A stretch of DNA of 20,142 bases, taken from Gymnopilus junonius. Lineage: Eukaryota; Basidiomycota; Agaricomycetes; Agaricales; Galerinaceae. The DNA is taken from positions 1-20,142 of the forward strand of contig JADNYJ010000571.1 of NCBI GenBank assembly GCA_015501075.1, in the 5' to 3' direction. Under the pieces are notes generated by a model that was not told the DNA's origin, did no database searches, and was given only the letters and a program-made list of their open reading frames with translations. This document shows, one piece after another, positions 1-8,361 of this stretch. The first letter of the stretch is position 1. Each line of letters opens with the position of its first letter. The position numbers and the translations under genes were made by a program.

Positions 1-24
1 CAGTCATATTCATAAAAATTTCAA

Positions 25-600
25 GGAAGATGCTCGAGTGATGGTCGAGCCTACCAAGCACAGTATTACAAAAGTCGACGAAACCATTCATACTTCATAA
101 GCCCCTGTAACATATCCCTTGGGACTTGGTTTCTGATCATTTGAATGCAGAATTTCAAGTACTTACTACAGAAACCCATTGCTAACATGCTCGATTCTGC
201 TCAATTCCTGCATATTTTGGCTGCCAAAACTGAACATTTGGTGACTGTCAATATTTCCATGGCACCCAAAGTTAAGTCAGCCTTTGAACAATGGTTGCTA
301 GATGCAATCTCTTCAGACAGTTTCAGTGATCCTGTGAAGACGTGGAATGCAGAGTGCTCCCTTGTCATTCAAGAGGTGATAGATTAGCATTTAATTCCAG
401 CTGTGGTAAAGTGGACTTGTGAATACATCCGGAAGAGGTGGAAGATTTCCTCACTTTCCAATGTAGTGTACAGTTGTGACAGGTGAGATCCCTTGATAGT
501 TTATGCCTCTGATATTTACTCACAGCGCCAGTGAGTTGATGTGGCTCCCTATCTAATGCATGAACTTAAATATGGAGAATCAGCAATGTCGTACTCACCA
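25..600 (+). pseudogene. SPT6 (transcription elongation factor) fragment, decayed
   Basis: Spt6 is a nuclear histone chaperone and elongation factor that travels with RNA polymerase II. The stretch 145-387 reads like the middle of fungal Spt6: 'LLQKPIANMLDSAQFLHILA', then 'KTEHLVTVNIS', 'SDSFSDPVKTWNAE' and, past a stop, 'HLIPAVVKWTCEYIRK'. A frameshift gives 'EEVEDFL'. An intron-like GTGAGA...CACAG at about 483-525 is followed by 'VDVAPYLMHELKYGE', matching the Spt6 segment that follows in the family. The upstream part (about 25-105) also reads like Spt6. Stops at 385-387 and after 590 and the frameshift make it non-functional. The N-terminus, the remaining core domains and the SH2 domains are not recognisable. 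The retained intron argues for DNA-level copying rather than a processed copy. Identification is from family knowledge; I could not run a search. Confidence 0.72.
483..525 (+). other. Retained intron in the SPT6 fragment
   Basis: GTGAGA donor and CACAG acceptor lie between the two recognisable Spt6 blocks ('EEVEDFL...' and 'VDVAPYL...'). The 43-nt length is typical of basidiomycete introns. Confidence 0.55.
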
Positions 601-693
601 TTTCATGGGGCAAAGGCTAACACAACTCGATGAGGTGAGAGCTGGGCCAAGAATGTGCTGAATTTGTTGGAGACAATAGGGTTGTCAGTCAAA

Positions 694-1745
694 GTAAGTG
701 GTGTTTATATACTCTGAAATGCTCACTTTTGTTTGAGACCTTGTCTTCACAGATCTACCTTCAACTTGTGACCATGACCTGCCCTCCCACTTCACAGACA
801 AGTCCACAGTGTCCTGGATGGCCCAGAGGTGCTAACCATCACAGGATGTGAGGAGGAAGATTGCTTGGAGACATATGGTAAGTTCCAATGTCCTCTTCAG
901 TCATTCATTGCATGATGATCATTTCAGATTAAAAGGCGACCTCACCTTTTTCATAACTCTTCACCATCCCACAGACGGTCCTTCAAGCCTCTCAATTTGT
1001 CTCCATCACAGCTATTGGTGCCACTCAACACTTGATGTTGGCCTTACATCTTCGATGTTGTCGCACTGGTCATTGCATTCTGAATAACAGGGTCCCATCA
1101 AGGCCGCTTCTGAAGTATTGGAGGTCCCCTCCCAGGCTTCACAAGCTTGGGCATGACTTTATCACCCTTCACAAGCTTCATGAAGTACCCATGAATTTGC
1201 ATTCGCATATTCATTTAGACGGTCTTCTCAGAAACTTGCCAAAGGTGATTGCTATACCTACAGACCATCGTAACAAAGAGGTTTCGGGGAATACTGTTGT
1301 TTAAGGGACAACACTACAGAAAGGATATTTGACCTCCTTCGTTGACTTGTACGATCATGATTCTGACTAGGTGCCCTGTACTCCTGTGAGAAATGCTATC
1401 TAACAAAATCATTGAGCATAACCAGGAGCTGTGGAAGAAGGGCATGCATCCAAGGTGTGAAGAGGCGGACTACTTTGATTTTTAGCAAATAGATAAGATA
1501 GAGATGCTGACAAAAGCTTCTTCCAGAGGGAGTATGACCAAGCCATCAATTATCCTCCTTCCTTCCAATAGATCTAATGCAACCACCCTTCTTCATGTCA
1601 TCTCCTGTCGCTCTCTCCCACCAGCCTAAGGGACTTGCCCTTTACTTCTACGAGTGGCATGCATCCCATGTTATGAATTCCTCTTGCACAAGCAGCGATG
1701 GTGCATATTGATTTGCAGGATCAAGGATTATAGCTGACTATTTCC
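694..1745 (+). other. Unassigned, coding-like but broken stretch
   Basis: About 1 kb between the SPT6 and Hsp104 fragments. A GTAAGT donor stands at 694. Short open stretches occur at 848-1087 and 1032-1304, and a coding-like piece at about 1390-1500 reads '...EHNQELWKKGMHPRCEEADY...' before a stop. None could be matched to a family by eye. It may be further decayed parts of the flanking gene fragments or pieces of other genes. No RNA gene or repeat structure was recognised. Confidence 0.3.
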
Positions 1746-2288
1746 TGTAGATGTGACTTTGCCACTGCTTCTAACCTTTCTTACTATGCTCTTCCCGATC
1801 TCCAAAACAAGCTTGCAAAATTGGAAGCTGAAAAAGCCATTGAAGATGCCAAGGCTGGTGCGGGCATGGATGCCGCCAATGCAGAAAGCATCGCGAGATT
1901 GTTGGGAGGTAATTGGTATTCCTGTCTCCTGGCGAGAAGTTGTTGAAGATGGAAGACCCTCTCGGCACAAGTGGTTGGGCAGCAGATGCGGCCAAGGCCA
2001 TTGCCAATGCTGTCAGATTATTGAGGAGTGGTTTGGTGAATCATATGTTTCTTCACTTGTCTTATCTATGTTAATGTACTGATCATATTTTTACTTAGTT
2101 GCCAATGCTGCTCTTTACAACAATAGCATGATGCATATCAATGCCTCTGAGTATTCCAAGAAGCACTCAATCTCGTGACTCACCGGTGCTCCCCCAGGTT
2201 ACATTTGCTATGAGCTGGAGGTTAACTGACTGAGTACATGCACTGCATATCCTACTCCATCATTCTCATCAATGAAATCAAAAAGTTT
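1746..2288 (+). pseudogene. Hsp104/ClpB disaggregase fragment (second AAA+ domain)
   Basis: Hsp104 is a hexameric AAA+ protein disaggregase of the cytosol. The piece begins in the end of the middle coiled-coil domain: 'CDFATASNLSYYALPDLQNK' (from 1752), then 'LAKLEAEKAIEDAKAGAGMD'. After frameshifts come 'IGIPVS', 'GEKLLKMEDPL', and 'AADAAKAIANAVRLLRSGL' (ending near 2035), which align with the family's 'GQPEAVKAVANAIRLSRSGL' region. A GTGAAT...TTAG intron-like gap (2036-2098) follows, then 'INASEYSKKHSIS', 'TGAPPGYICYE' and '[20 protein letters not shown]'. The last corresponds to the Walker B motif with IDEIEKA changed to INEIKKF. The Walker A (GxxGxGKT) segment expected between 2035 and 2099 is absent. 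Frameshifts, a stop, a missing Walker A and an altered Walker B mark a pseudogene. It runs directly into Hsp60 sequence. Confidence 0.82.
2036..2098 (+). other. Intron-like gap in the Hsp104 fragment
   Basis: GTGAAT donor, CTGAT branch-like motif and TTACTTAG acceptor. Hsp104-like reading stops at the donor and resumes just after the acceptor with '(V)ANAALYNNSMMHINASEY', but the nucleotide-binding segment that should lie here is lost. Confidence 0.5.
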
Positions 2289-2880
2289 GCAGGGAATTTG
2301 TCTTGCAACACTGTCGACCATGTAGTCAAATTCCTTTCAGCAAACACCAAGATTGTTGCTGCCACTGCTGAGATTGCCCAGGTTGCCACCATCTCCACTA
2401 ATGATGACACCTATGTCAGAAACCTAATCACACAGGCAATGGAGAAGGTTGGAAAGGAGGGAGACATCACCGTCAAGGAGGGTCACACAGTTGAGGATGA
2501 AATTGAAATCACTGAAGGCATGCATTTCAACCAGGATTCATCTCACCCTATGTCATCACCGACATCAAGACTCAGAAGTGTGAATTTGAAAACCCCTACA
2601 TCCTTCAGCATATCCTTCCTGCCCTTGAAATCACAGCTCAGAGCTGCCACCTGCTCATCATTATCGCTGAAGATGTCGATGGTGAAACTCTTGCTTCCTT
2701 GATTCTCAACAAGCTGCACAGTCAGCTCCAAGTATGTGCTATCAAGGCTTCAGGTTTTGGGACAACCGCAAGTCCATCTTGGGTGACGTTGCCATCATCA
2801 CAGGCAGAACCATCTTTACGACAAGCTCGACTCTTGGAGGACGTCGACATGTGGAACGATGGCCTGCCTATTATCAAGAA
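2289..2880 (+). pseudogene. Hsp60 (mitochondrial chaperonin) fragment
   Basis: Hsp60 is the double-ring chaperonin of the mitochondrial matrix. In one frame 2289-2537 reads '[15 protein letters not shown]', '[10 protein letters not shown]', '[20 protein letters not shown]' and '[13 protein letters not shown]', which are Hsp60 equatorial/intermediate-domain blocks. After a frameshift near 2537 it continues '[20 protein letters not shown]' and '[10 protein letters not shown]', '[20 protein letters not shown]', '[12 protein letters not shown]'. A one-base loss near 2760 moves it to '[20 protein letters not shown]'. Between 'CEFENPYIL' and 'QHILPALE' about eight residues (the family's LSEKKIS-type turn) are missing. 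Recognition fades near 2830-2880. The first ~120 residues and the C-terminal third are absent. It shares an uninterrupted frame with the Hsp104 fragment upstream. Confidence 0.85.
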
Positions 2881-2929
2881 TGTCATGGTTATGCAAGGTT
2901 TAATATGACACTGCCAAGTTGATATCTGG

Positions 2930-4152
2930 AAAATATCTGTATTAGGGATAGTTATTCATTTTCCATTTTCATACAAGTGTCCCTTCTTCTTTGGGACACG
3001 TCTTCTTGACCTCAATACTTTCCTCCTCACTCTCACTCAACTTGAGACACCAACACCCATAGGTCAATCACAGTCCTGTAGAGAACATGTTAACATAGAA
3101 GGTAAGCTTTTCATTCAGTTAGTTGTTCTAAGCCTGATAGATTCATGCAGTGATGACCTCACCCCTAGTACATCCTTTCTTGTCCAGCCCCATTTGGTGA
3201 ACTATACTCACAGCATCAGCATCACCGAGCCATGAGTAAGAGGTAATCATGAAGTTGAAGAGGTACCATGATGAGAGTGAAGAGATCTTGGGTTTGGTGA
3301 CATCTGCTTCATCTGACTTCTGGAGCATCGTGCAAATGGATGTCTTAGTGGGCAATGGTGTAGTGAAAGATTCGATCTTGTACTTTGGGATGCAGAGTAA
3401 GTCCATTCATTCTAGTCATCCCATCTGTTGTGATGTAGACCTTTCAAGCTCCCATCATCACTGGCAGTTTATTCAAGCATGTAGCAATAATTGCAAACAG
3501 CATGATAGTCTGCTATGGAACATTCAGGCAGTGCACCATGCATGGGAACGATATCCAAATTTCAGGAGGGGATTTCAGCCTGATCACACAATGTAAGTGA
3601 CCTCTACTTGTGTATGGTATATATTAATCCTTTGACGATTTGTTTTCTCTTTTTCCCCTCTTCAATTAAAACAAAAATTGTGTTTCTACATGAATTAAAA
3701 TGACCTGACAAAAACAAAAATTGCCATGGTCTCCTGCACTTCATTAAAAAAATTGTTCTTAAATATCAAACATAAAACTACTTGTGCAATATAAAGAAAA
3801 TAAAATTGATCAGTTGGAATGAGAATTAGTGGAGACTCATAAGGAGCTCAATCTTTTGAGAAAGCTGCAAAAGTAGAGTAGCTATGTTTAGAATCTGATT
3901 AGTGGGTGCTTTTGGCCATGATGTATGTACGTACTTTATCACAGGGAGTCAGGGCTGGTTGGATGTGATGTGGGAAGCCACCATCATTATGACACATGTT
4001 TCTCTCAGTCATTGTCAACCAACTCCCAAGTGCCCAGCCACCTCCTCAGACTCCAGAGCAAGGGCACATTGGACTTGGAAGGATTCAGCCCCCCTCACTC
4101 AAATGGATCCAACTCAGATTCCTTGCTCCAGCAGTATCTCGATCCTCCTCAT
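2930..4152. other. Unassigned region between the chaperone mosaic and the hAT element
   Basis: No family recognised. Two exon-like pieces on + may exist: 3249-3393 ('SEEILGLVTSASSDFWSIVQ', ending at an AGTAAGT donor) and about 3440-3592 (ending at a GTAAGT donor). Their phases do not join cleanly. The opposite strand of 3143-3406 is also open, so strand is uncertain. 3600-3900 is AT-rich with no visible structure. 3902-4152 is open in all three forward frames, which limits its value as coding evidence. Confidence 0.3.
4145..4152. repeat. hAT target-site duplication, left copy
   Basis: CTCCTCAT immediately before the CAGTG terminus. It matches CTCCTTAT at 6083-6090 at seven of eight positions. 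Confidence 0.8.
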
Positions 4153-4258
4153 CAGTGTTGTCAATGATGGGGGTCTGACCCAGTCCATCAATGAGTCAAG
4201 TCAATGACAGGCGTCAAAGATGGGGGTCAATGACTTTCATGGGATACTGGGATATGGT
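4153..4258 (+). repeat. hAT left terminal inverted repeat
   Basis: Diverged inverted counterpart of about 5985-6082. Shared blocks in order: CAGTRTTGTC, TGACCCAGTC, TCAAGTCAA, a GTCAA-rich stretch, TACTG. It contains several GTCAA/TTGAC words that may be transposase-binding repeats. Confidence 0.75.
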
Positions 4259-4452
4259 TATTGCTGTACTGGTGCCTCTGTCATGGCAGACCCACAGTCA
4301 GGTTTGACTGTCAGTTGGTCAAAATATTGGGTACGTACTACTACATAGGCAAAATTTGTAGTTCAAAATATATAAACTATAAATCAAAGTGAGATATAAG
4401 ATGGTTTCTGAAGTACAAGGCCCAAGTTTGACATCCTGAATGAGATGATATC

Positions 4453-5880
4453 TCATGAGGCTGTGCCATCCACCATGTCCACATCTTGTTCTGTAACTGT
4501 CATCTCCTCTTCATTGCCTGCATCATATGCAGCCAGCTCAGCCTCCAAGTTTCGAATGCCCACCTTCCAATAAAACTCAAAACATGCCACAGCGTCTTTA
4601 TCTCCATCGGCTGGGTAGTCAAAGAGATCCTTGAGAGGTATTGGTCGATGTCAGTAGGTTGGCTGGACTGGGCAATGCATGGATTGCATTATGGTTTCTG
4701 GTAGGTCATCATCTTCATTGTCATCATCGGATTGAATGCCAGTCACCTCAGTGATAACTGAGTTGATGAATTGAGCTGGTGATGTTTCCATTCTGGGGGT
4801 GCTGGGTATTTCTGTTGCATCCAGCTCTCCAAATTTGCACTTCTTTCACATTGGGACAAGTCCAGCAGTGATATGGCATCTCATTATGTCAGTCTTCACA
4901 ATTCCAGTCTTGTGGACTGTTTTTGTATTGAGTTTATTCCGTCTTTTGGTGTGGATGTTTCCAAAAATGCTAAATGACTGCTCACAGCCCACCGAATTTG
5001 CAATCACACTGAGGACATGAATAGCAAGCTTCATAGAGTTGTGACCTGTTGGAGCATCATTGTCTTTTTGAGTGTCAATTCACATCCAAAGGAAAACAAG
5101 ATCCAGTGGGAGGTTCTTTGCATCAACAGGTCAGACCAGCTTAAGTTAAACCAACAGCAAAATGATGTACTGATTCCGAACACATTTGTGCCACATCTTG
5201 CAGCTCTGTCTTGTCAAATGCAAACTCACTCCTCTTCCTCTGGTAATCAGTATATGCTGTCATGAGGTGAATGTCAGATTTTCAATTGTAGACTCACTCA
5301 AAAATGCACTTTACAACCTCGAACAGGTCACATTCAGGGAGTGTGGATGGATGGAAAATTTCATGGCAAATGTAAGGGTTAAAGAAAACTGCAAGAATAA
5401 AGATGTCCTTCACCTTCCCCTCAACTCAGTCCTCAACTGTTTTGATGTGTGCATCCAAAACGCGACCACTGAGGATGCACTGGTTGGGAACGAAGATGTT
5501 CTTCAGCAACCACTTGTCAGAAAACAATCAGGTTTGCAGATTGTTGGCAGCATTCCACGGAATTGCACATATGACAAACCACTCGCATACATCATGCTCA
5601 AAATCAACCTGCTCTCTGCTCTGCCTTTTGGGTCCCTCCGAGGGAATAACCTCCAAAAAGCTTGAAGTCAGCGTGATTGAAGGTGCCTTGCATGAGTCAT
5701 ATGCACCTAATTCACACTCAATCTTCTTCCTAATGTCATCCGGAATATGCTTACAGTCCCTTAAGATGTGCATCTTGAGGACGTGAGGTTTACTGACTTT
5801 TGGGGGATGCCGAGAAGTGCAGTACCTTGGTAACAAAAAATATGATCACTCTTTCAAGGGTAAGGGTAAGATGCCATTTA
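4453..5880 (-). pseudogene. hAT transposase pseudogene
   Basis: Read on the minus strand from about 5880. The N-terminal part (5836-5528) shows 'HILRDCKHIPDDIRKKIE' of the BED-like zinc-finger region and 'DVCEWFVICAIPWNAANN', typical of basidiomycete hAT proteins. 'WLLKNIFVPNQCILSGRVLD' follows after a stop. The expected catalytic core is largely missing. 'LAIHVLSVIANSVGCEQSFS' and 'IFGNIHTKRRNKL' (5030-4900) form the C-terminal hAT dimerisation domain. The reading then ends in an acidic tail ('NEEEMTVTEQDVDMVDGTAS') and a stop at 4453-4455. Multiple stops, frameshifts and the internal deletion make it inactive. It lies inside the inverted repeats, as expected for the element's own gene. Confidence 0.85.
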
Positions 5881-5984
5881 GTATGAACCTTCTTTCACGA
5901 ATTCCTCCTCTTCACAGATATAGGCACACTGGCCTCAAATGACTGCTTCCTTGTCCATGGCTTGCAACTTGAGAACATGTGCAC

Positions 5985-6082
5985 AGATACAGTAACTTCT
6001 ATTGACTGACCTGTCAAAGTTTGATGAACCCTTTGACTTGATGACTTTTATTGACTGGGTCAAAGGGGTCAAGACAATACTG
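5985..6082 (-). repeat. hAT right terminal inverted repeat
   Basis: On the minus strand it follows the left repeat block by block, with indels. Rich in TTGAC words (TTGACTGAC, TTTGACTTGATGAC, TTGACTGGGTC). Confidence 0.75.
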
Positions 6083-6090
6083 CTCCTTAT
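6083..6090. repeat. hAT target-site duplication, right copy
   Basis: CTCCTTAT immediately after the right terminus. One C/T difference from the left copy. Confidence 0.8.
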
Positions 6091-6095
6091 CTCAA

Positions 6096-6320
6096 CATCA
6101 GGAAAAAGGGTTTTGCTTTATAAGTCTACAAAGCTACCCTTTCTTGTAACTTGATTTTAAAGACATATAGAGCTATACAGAGGCTTTGTATTGCTTTAGA
6201 GACTTCACAAAGCTCCCAAAGCATAGCCAAAGCAACACAAAGCCTCTGGGTAACTCTATAGAGTTTGCAAAGAACTAAATAGCTTGTATTGCTGTAAAGC
6301 AAATACCCTTTTTCCTGATG
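6096..6320. repeat. Palindromic (MITE-like) repeat forming the left part of element C
   Basis: About 225 bp that folds on itself. The outer 25 bp (6096-6120) is complementary to 6295-6320 with one indel. Inner arms ACAGAGGCTTTGT (6177-6189) and ACAAAGCCTCTGG (6237-6249) also pair, and ATAGAGCTATA / ACTCTATAGAG sit between. Non-coding. Confidence 0.75.
6208..6243 (+). repeat. CAAAGC array, ~10-bp phased (left)
   Basis: CAAAGC begins at 6208, 6217, 6228 and 6238 (steps 9, 11, 10). The matching array on the other side begins at 6813 (TAAAGC), 6823, 6833 and 6844. Confidence 0.8.
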
Positions 6321-6484
6321 AAGCTAACTGCAAACTGTCATCTTCACATCCAGAAACTGATTCTTTACTTGACCTTGGTGTTGCTTCTCTGGAAACACAT
6401 TTTGATTCTAAAAACAGAGAGCCAAAGTGCCTCAAAGTCAAAGCCTCAAAGGCAAGGGGAAGGGAAAACAAAAGAAAGATGTGA
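6321..6484 (+). other. Open stretch between the palindrome and the tRNA-like unit
   Basis: An open frame 6284-6484 reads 'SSSHPETDSLLDLGVASLE' and ends in a lysine/arginine-rich tail ('KARGRENKRKM'). No family recognised. It begins inside the palindrome, so it is not a complete gene. It could be captured coding sequence or chance. Confidence 0.25.
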
Positions 6485-6520
6485 TTTTTTTTTTGTTCTT
6501 GACCTCAGCAGAGAGTGGTT

Positions 6521-6661
6521 TATAAAGTCAACAGATTTATTATGGTAATATAGATGTAACAGTGCAATGGTAAAGTGCCCTGATGGTTATTGTAGATTAC
6601 CTAATGAATCTGAGGTCCCAAGTTTAAGTCTAGTTGTGTGCATTATTGTGACTGATATTTT
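6521..6661 (+). ncRNA. tRNA-like pol III unit in element C
   Basis: TATAAA at 6521-6526; about 40 nt later a D-arm-like A box (AGTGCAATGGTAAAG, 6561-6575); a T-arm-like stretch GAGGTCCCAAGTTTAAGTCT (6612-6631) with a degenerate B box; and TTTT at 6658-6661. The order and spacing are those of an RNA polymerase III internal promoter. The T stem does not pair properly, so it is not a functional tRNA. It is more likely a tRNA-derived SINE head or a decayed tRNA copy. Confidence 0.55.
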
Positions 6662-6697
6662 AATAAATCTCATGTGATTTTTTATTGAGATTTATTA
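6661..6697 (+). repeat. 12-bp perfect hairpin
   Basis: TAATAAATCTCA (6661-6672) pairs perfectly with TGAGATTTATTA (6686-6697) around a 13-nt loop, directly after the T-run of the tRNA-like unit. Confidence 0.7.
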
Positions 6698-6789
6698 TAT
6701 TTTTGTGCTTGGAATATTACATGCCTGTGGCCTTCTATATCATCTATTGAGTTATCTAAAGGCCTTGGAAAGTGTATAATGATTTTCAT

Positions 6790-6936
6790 AGTTTGCAAAG
6801 ATGTAAGTACACTAAAGCAATACAAAGCCATACAAAGCATTTCCAAAGCCTTCCAAGGATACCTACAGGCTCTGAAGTCTCTGTAAAGATTCAAATTGCC
6901 TGGGATGTCCAGAAGCAAAAAGTCCTTTTCCTGATG
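6790..6936. repeat. Right part of element C with second CAAAGC array
   Basis: Contains CTAAAGCAATACAAAGCC (6812-6829), the exact complement of 6182-6199, the ~10-bp-phased CAAAGC array, and the terminal AAGTCCTTTTCCTGATG that matches the palindrome's right end (6296-6320). Confidence 0.7.
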
Positions 6937-7094
6937 TGTGTGACACCAAACTGGATGATGTCATTGATCAATGCAAAAATATCACCACTTTGTGCATACT
7001 GTCTGCCATATGTAATGAAAGAGTCATTGTGTCCTTCATTCTCCTTTTCATCCTTGTCAAGATCCTGAGCATTTCTCAAATTGAAGGTGAGAAT
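6937..7094 (-). pseudogene. Unknown minus-strand gene, downstream piece (interrupted by element A)
   Basis: On the minus strand this reads '...FNLRNAQDLDKDEKENEGH', then 'FITYGRQYAQSGDIFALIND' and 'IIQFGVTHIR', without stops up to the end of element C. If element A and one target-site copy are removed, the minus-strand frame of 8371-8568 ('...VMCLSLIPILT') continues here in phase. I do not recognise the family. It has no normal end, because element C begins where the frame is lost. Confidence 0.45.
7086..7094. repeat. Element A target-site duplication, left copy
   Basis: GGTGAGAAT, identical to 8362-8370. Confidence 0.85.
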
Positions 7095-7174
7095 GAGGTC
7101 TTATTGATCCCCCTGTGATTCCCTAGGGAATCCCTGGGAATCCCCCTCATTCCCCTGGGGGAATAAAGCAATTA

Positions 7175-7198
7175 ATTTGGCTGGTGTGTCTGCCAAAT
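7175..7198 (+). repeat. Hairpin ATTTGGC-loop-GCCAAAT in element A
   Basis: 7-bp perfect stem with loop TGGTGTGTCT. A close relative with loop TGGTGCCTCT is in element B at 10051-10074. Confidence 0.65.
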
Positions 7199-7812
7199 AA
7201 ATCAAGTTGCAGTGCCCTTATTCCTGGGCACTGGCGGCAGTCCCAGGGATCATTCCCAGGGAATCATATCAAAAAAGGTAATAAAATCAATATAATATAT
7301 ATATAGACATGTAAATACTTGTATAAATAGTTTCTATATGATCTATAAATAGTTTTCCATGTGTTAGACTATATTTAGACAACTTTTCTTTTTCAAAAGT
7401 GTCAGCTTTTTGCAAGTTTTGTGTATTTTTCTCTTTAAGGAAAGTAGCTATGGGGAAAAATCTTTCATACTAGGAATAACATCATTTGTTCACACAATAT
7501 TCTAATAATAGCACAATATTGAAATGACTTTTATAAATACCATTTGTTGATTTTTGCTGCATTATACTGTGATTTTGAAAGACAATGACATCATAAAGTA
7601 AAATCTTCTAAATTTAGAATATAACAAATATAGATTTTATGAGAAAAACAATTACTGTTGAAGCTTTATCATTTAGTCAATAAAACATTATTTATAGTTT
7701 TAATTTTAATTGAATCTAAATTTGGCTTACTGACAAATATATACAATCATTATATTAAGGTCCAAAATGATAAAACAAAAATAGTTGGATATTAGTATAG
7801 TAGTTGTGTAAG

Positions 7813-7954
7813 GGGTATATAAAGAAGAAACTTTTTAAAACTTTTAATAGTAGTATAGTTTAGTGGTTAGAAGTATAGTTTATGATTTGATTTGTATGCT
7901 ATTATATGTAGTCAAGAGGTCTTTGGTTCAATCCTGAGATAGAGCAATATTTTT
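7813..7954 (+). ncRNA. Pol III-like unit inside element A
   Basis: GGGTATATAAAGAAGAAAC (7813-7831), then A box TAGTTTAGTGG (7856-7866), B box GGTTCAATCCT (7925-7935) and TTTTT (7950-7954). The TATA-to-A-box distance is about 43 nt. The T-run comes 15 nt after the B box. Element B carries a homologous unit in inverse orientation with the same spacing. The sequence between the boxes does not fold as a standard tRNA. Confidence 0.62.
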
Positions 7955-8157
7955 AACAAAGTTTATTTATATTATTTTAAGTTTTTGAGCTATTATTATT
8001 AGTTTTTTTTTAGGTTTAGTATATTTCTATAATTAGTTTATAGCCTTGGAGGTATAGTTTGATCTTGTTTGATGTCTTGGTATAAATTTAATGTGTATTT
8101 AATTCATTTTTGCTTAAAGATTTCCAAATTCCTCTAAATTCCCTGGGAATGCCAGGA

Positions 8158-8173
8158 GGATGCATAAGTACTG
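8158..8173 (+). repeat. 16-bp direct repeat at an internal copy of element A's terminus
   Basis: GGATGCATAAGTACTG here equals 8347-8362. It is preceded by CCCTGGGAATGCCAGGA, which resembles the true right end, so the right terminus appears twice, 189 bp apart. Confidence 0.75.
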
Positions 8174-8290
8174 AATAAAGGTGTTGAAAAGTGAAATTGT
8201 GGTAAAAGAAGTGTATTATAGTGTAATATCACAACTTGACCTTAAATTGTATCAATTATGTCCATATTTCTTCTAATTCCCTTTGAGTCC

Positions 8291-8340
8291 CAGGGATTCC
8301 AGGGGATTCCAGAGGATTCCCAGGGATTCCCATGGGAATA
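8291..8340 (+). repeat. 10-bp-phased GGGATTCC array, right end of element A
   Basis: Successive decamers from 8291: CAGGGATTCC, AGGGGATTCC, AGAGGATTCC, CAGGGATTCC, CATGGGAATA. The repeat period is exactly 10 bp. The left end has GGGAATCCCT units at about 7126-7145. Confidence 0.85.
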
Positions 8341-8361
8341 CCGGGGGGATGCATAAGTACT

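Larger units (their letters stand above)
4153..6082 (-). mobile_element. Decayed hAT-superfamily DNA transposon with terminal repeats and 8-bp TSD
   Basis: The left end begins CAGTGTTGTC (4153) and the right end, read inward on the minus strand, begins CAGTATTGTC (from 6082). Both continue into diverged inverted repeats of about 100 bp that share TGACCCAGTC, a TCAAGTCAA block and a terminal TACTG. The flanking octamers are CTCCTCAT (4145-4152) and CTCCTTAT (6083-6090), a 7/8 target-site duplication. An 8-bp duplication and CAGTG-type ends are hallmarks of hAT elements, in agreement with the transposase pseudogene inside. At 1930 bp it is shorter than a complete fungal hAT element, consistent with an internal deletion in the transposase. 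Confidence 0.88.
6096..6936. mobile_element. Element C: non-coding element with inverted ends, phased CAAAGC arrays and a tRNA-like unit
   Basis: The left end CATCAGGAAAAAGGG (6096) and, inverted, the right end CATCAGGAAAAGGA (from 6936) match. Inside each end lies an 18-bp perfect inverted pair: GGCTTTGTATTGCTTTAG at 6182-6199 and its complement at 6812-6829. Arrays of CAAAGC follow at about 10-bp spacing on both sides, and a tRNA-like unit sits in the middle. No target duplication is seen, so the outer limits are inferred from the inverted repeats. The alternative is that 6096-6320 is a separate palindromic MITE and 6790-6936 a second, partial copy. Confidence 0.55.
7095..8361. mobile_element. 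Element A: non-autonomous TIR element with 9-bp TSD and internal pol III-like unit
   Basis: The left end GAGGTCTTATTGATCCCCC and the right end, inverted, AGTACTTATGCATCCCCCC begin inverted repeats. 7100-7143 and 8314-8357 match at 37 of 44 positions, including an 18-bp identical run. It is flanked by perfect copies of GGTGAGAAT (7086-7094 and 8362-8370). The inner part is AT-rich with no coding potential. Subterminal repeats of GGGAATCC/GGGATTCC lie about 10 bp apart. The 9-bp duplication fits Mutator-like elements best, but no transposase is present to prove it. Confidence 0.85.

Noticed and set aside
3300..3400. WD40-like reading (SGQW...DLVLWDAE) in one frame
   Set aside because: Only one weak repeat, with no neighbouring blades; likely chance.
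7260..8240. Short open frames and AT-rich inverted words inside elements A and B as genes
   Set aside because: Long stretches have stops in all frames and no coding-like protein; the DNA is simple AT-rich filler.
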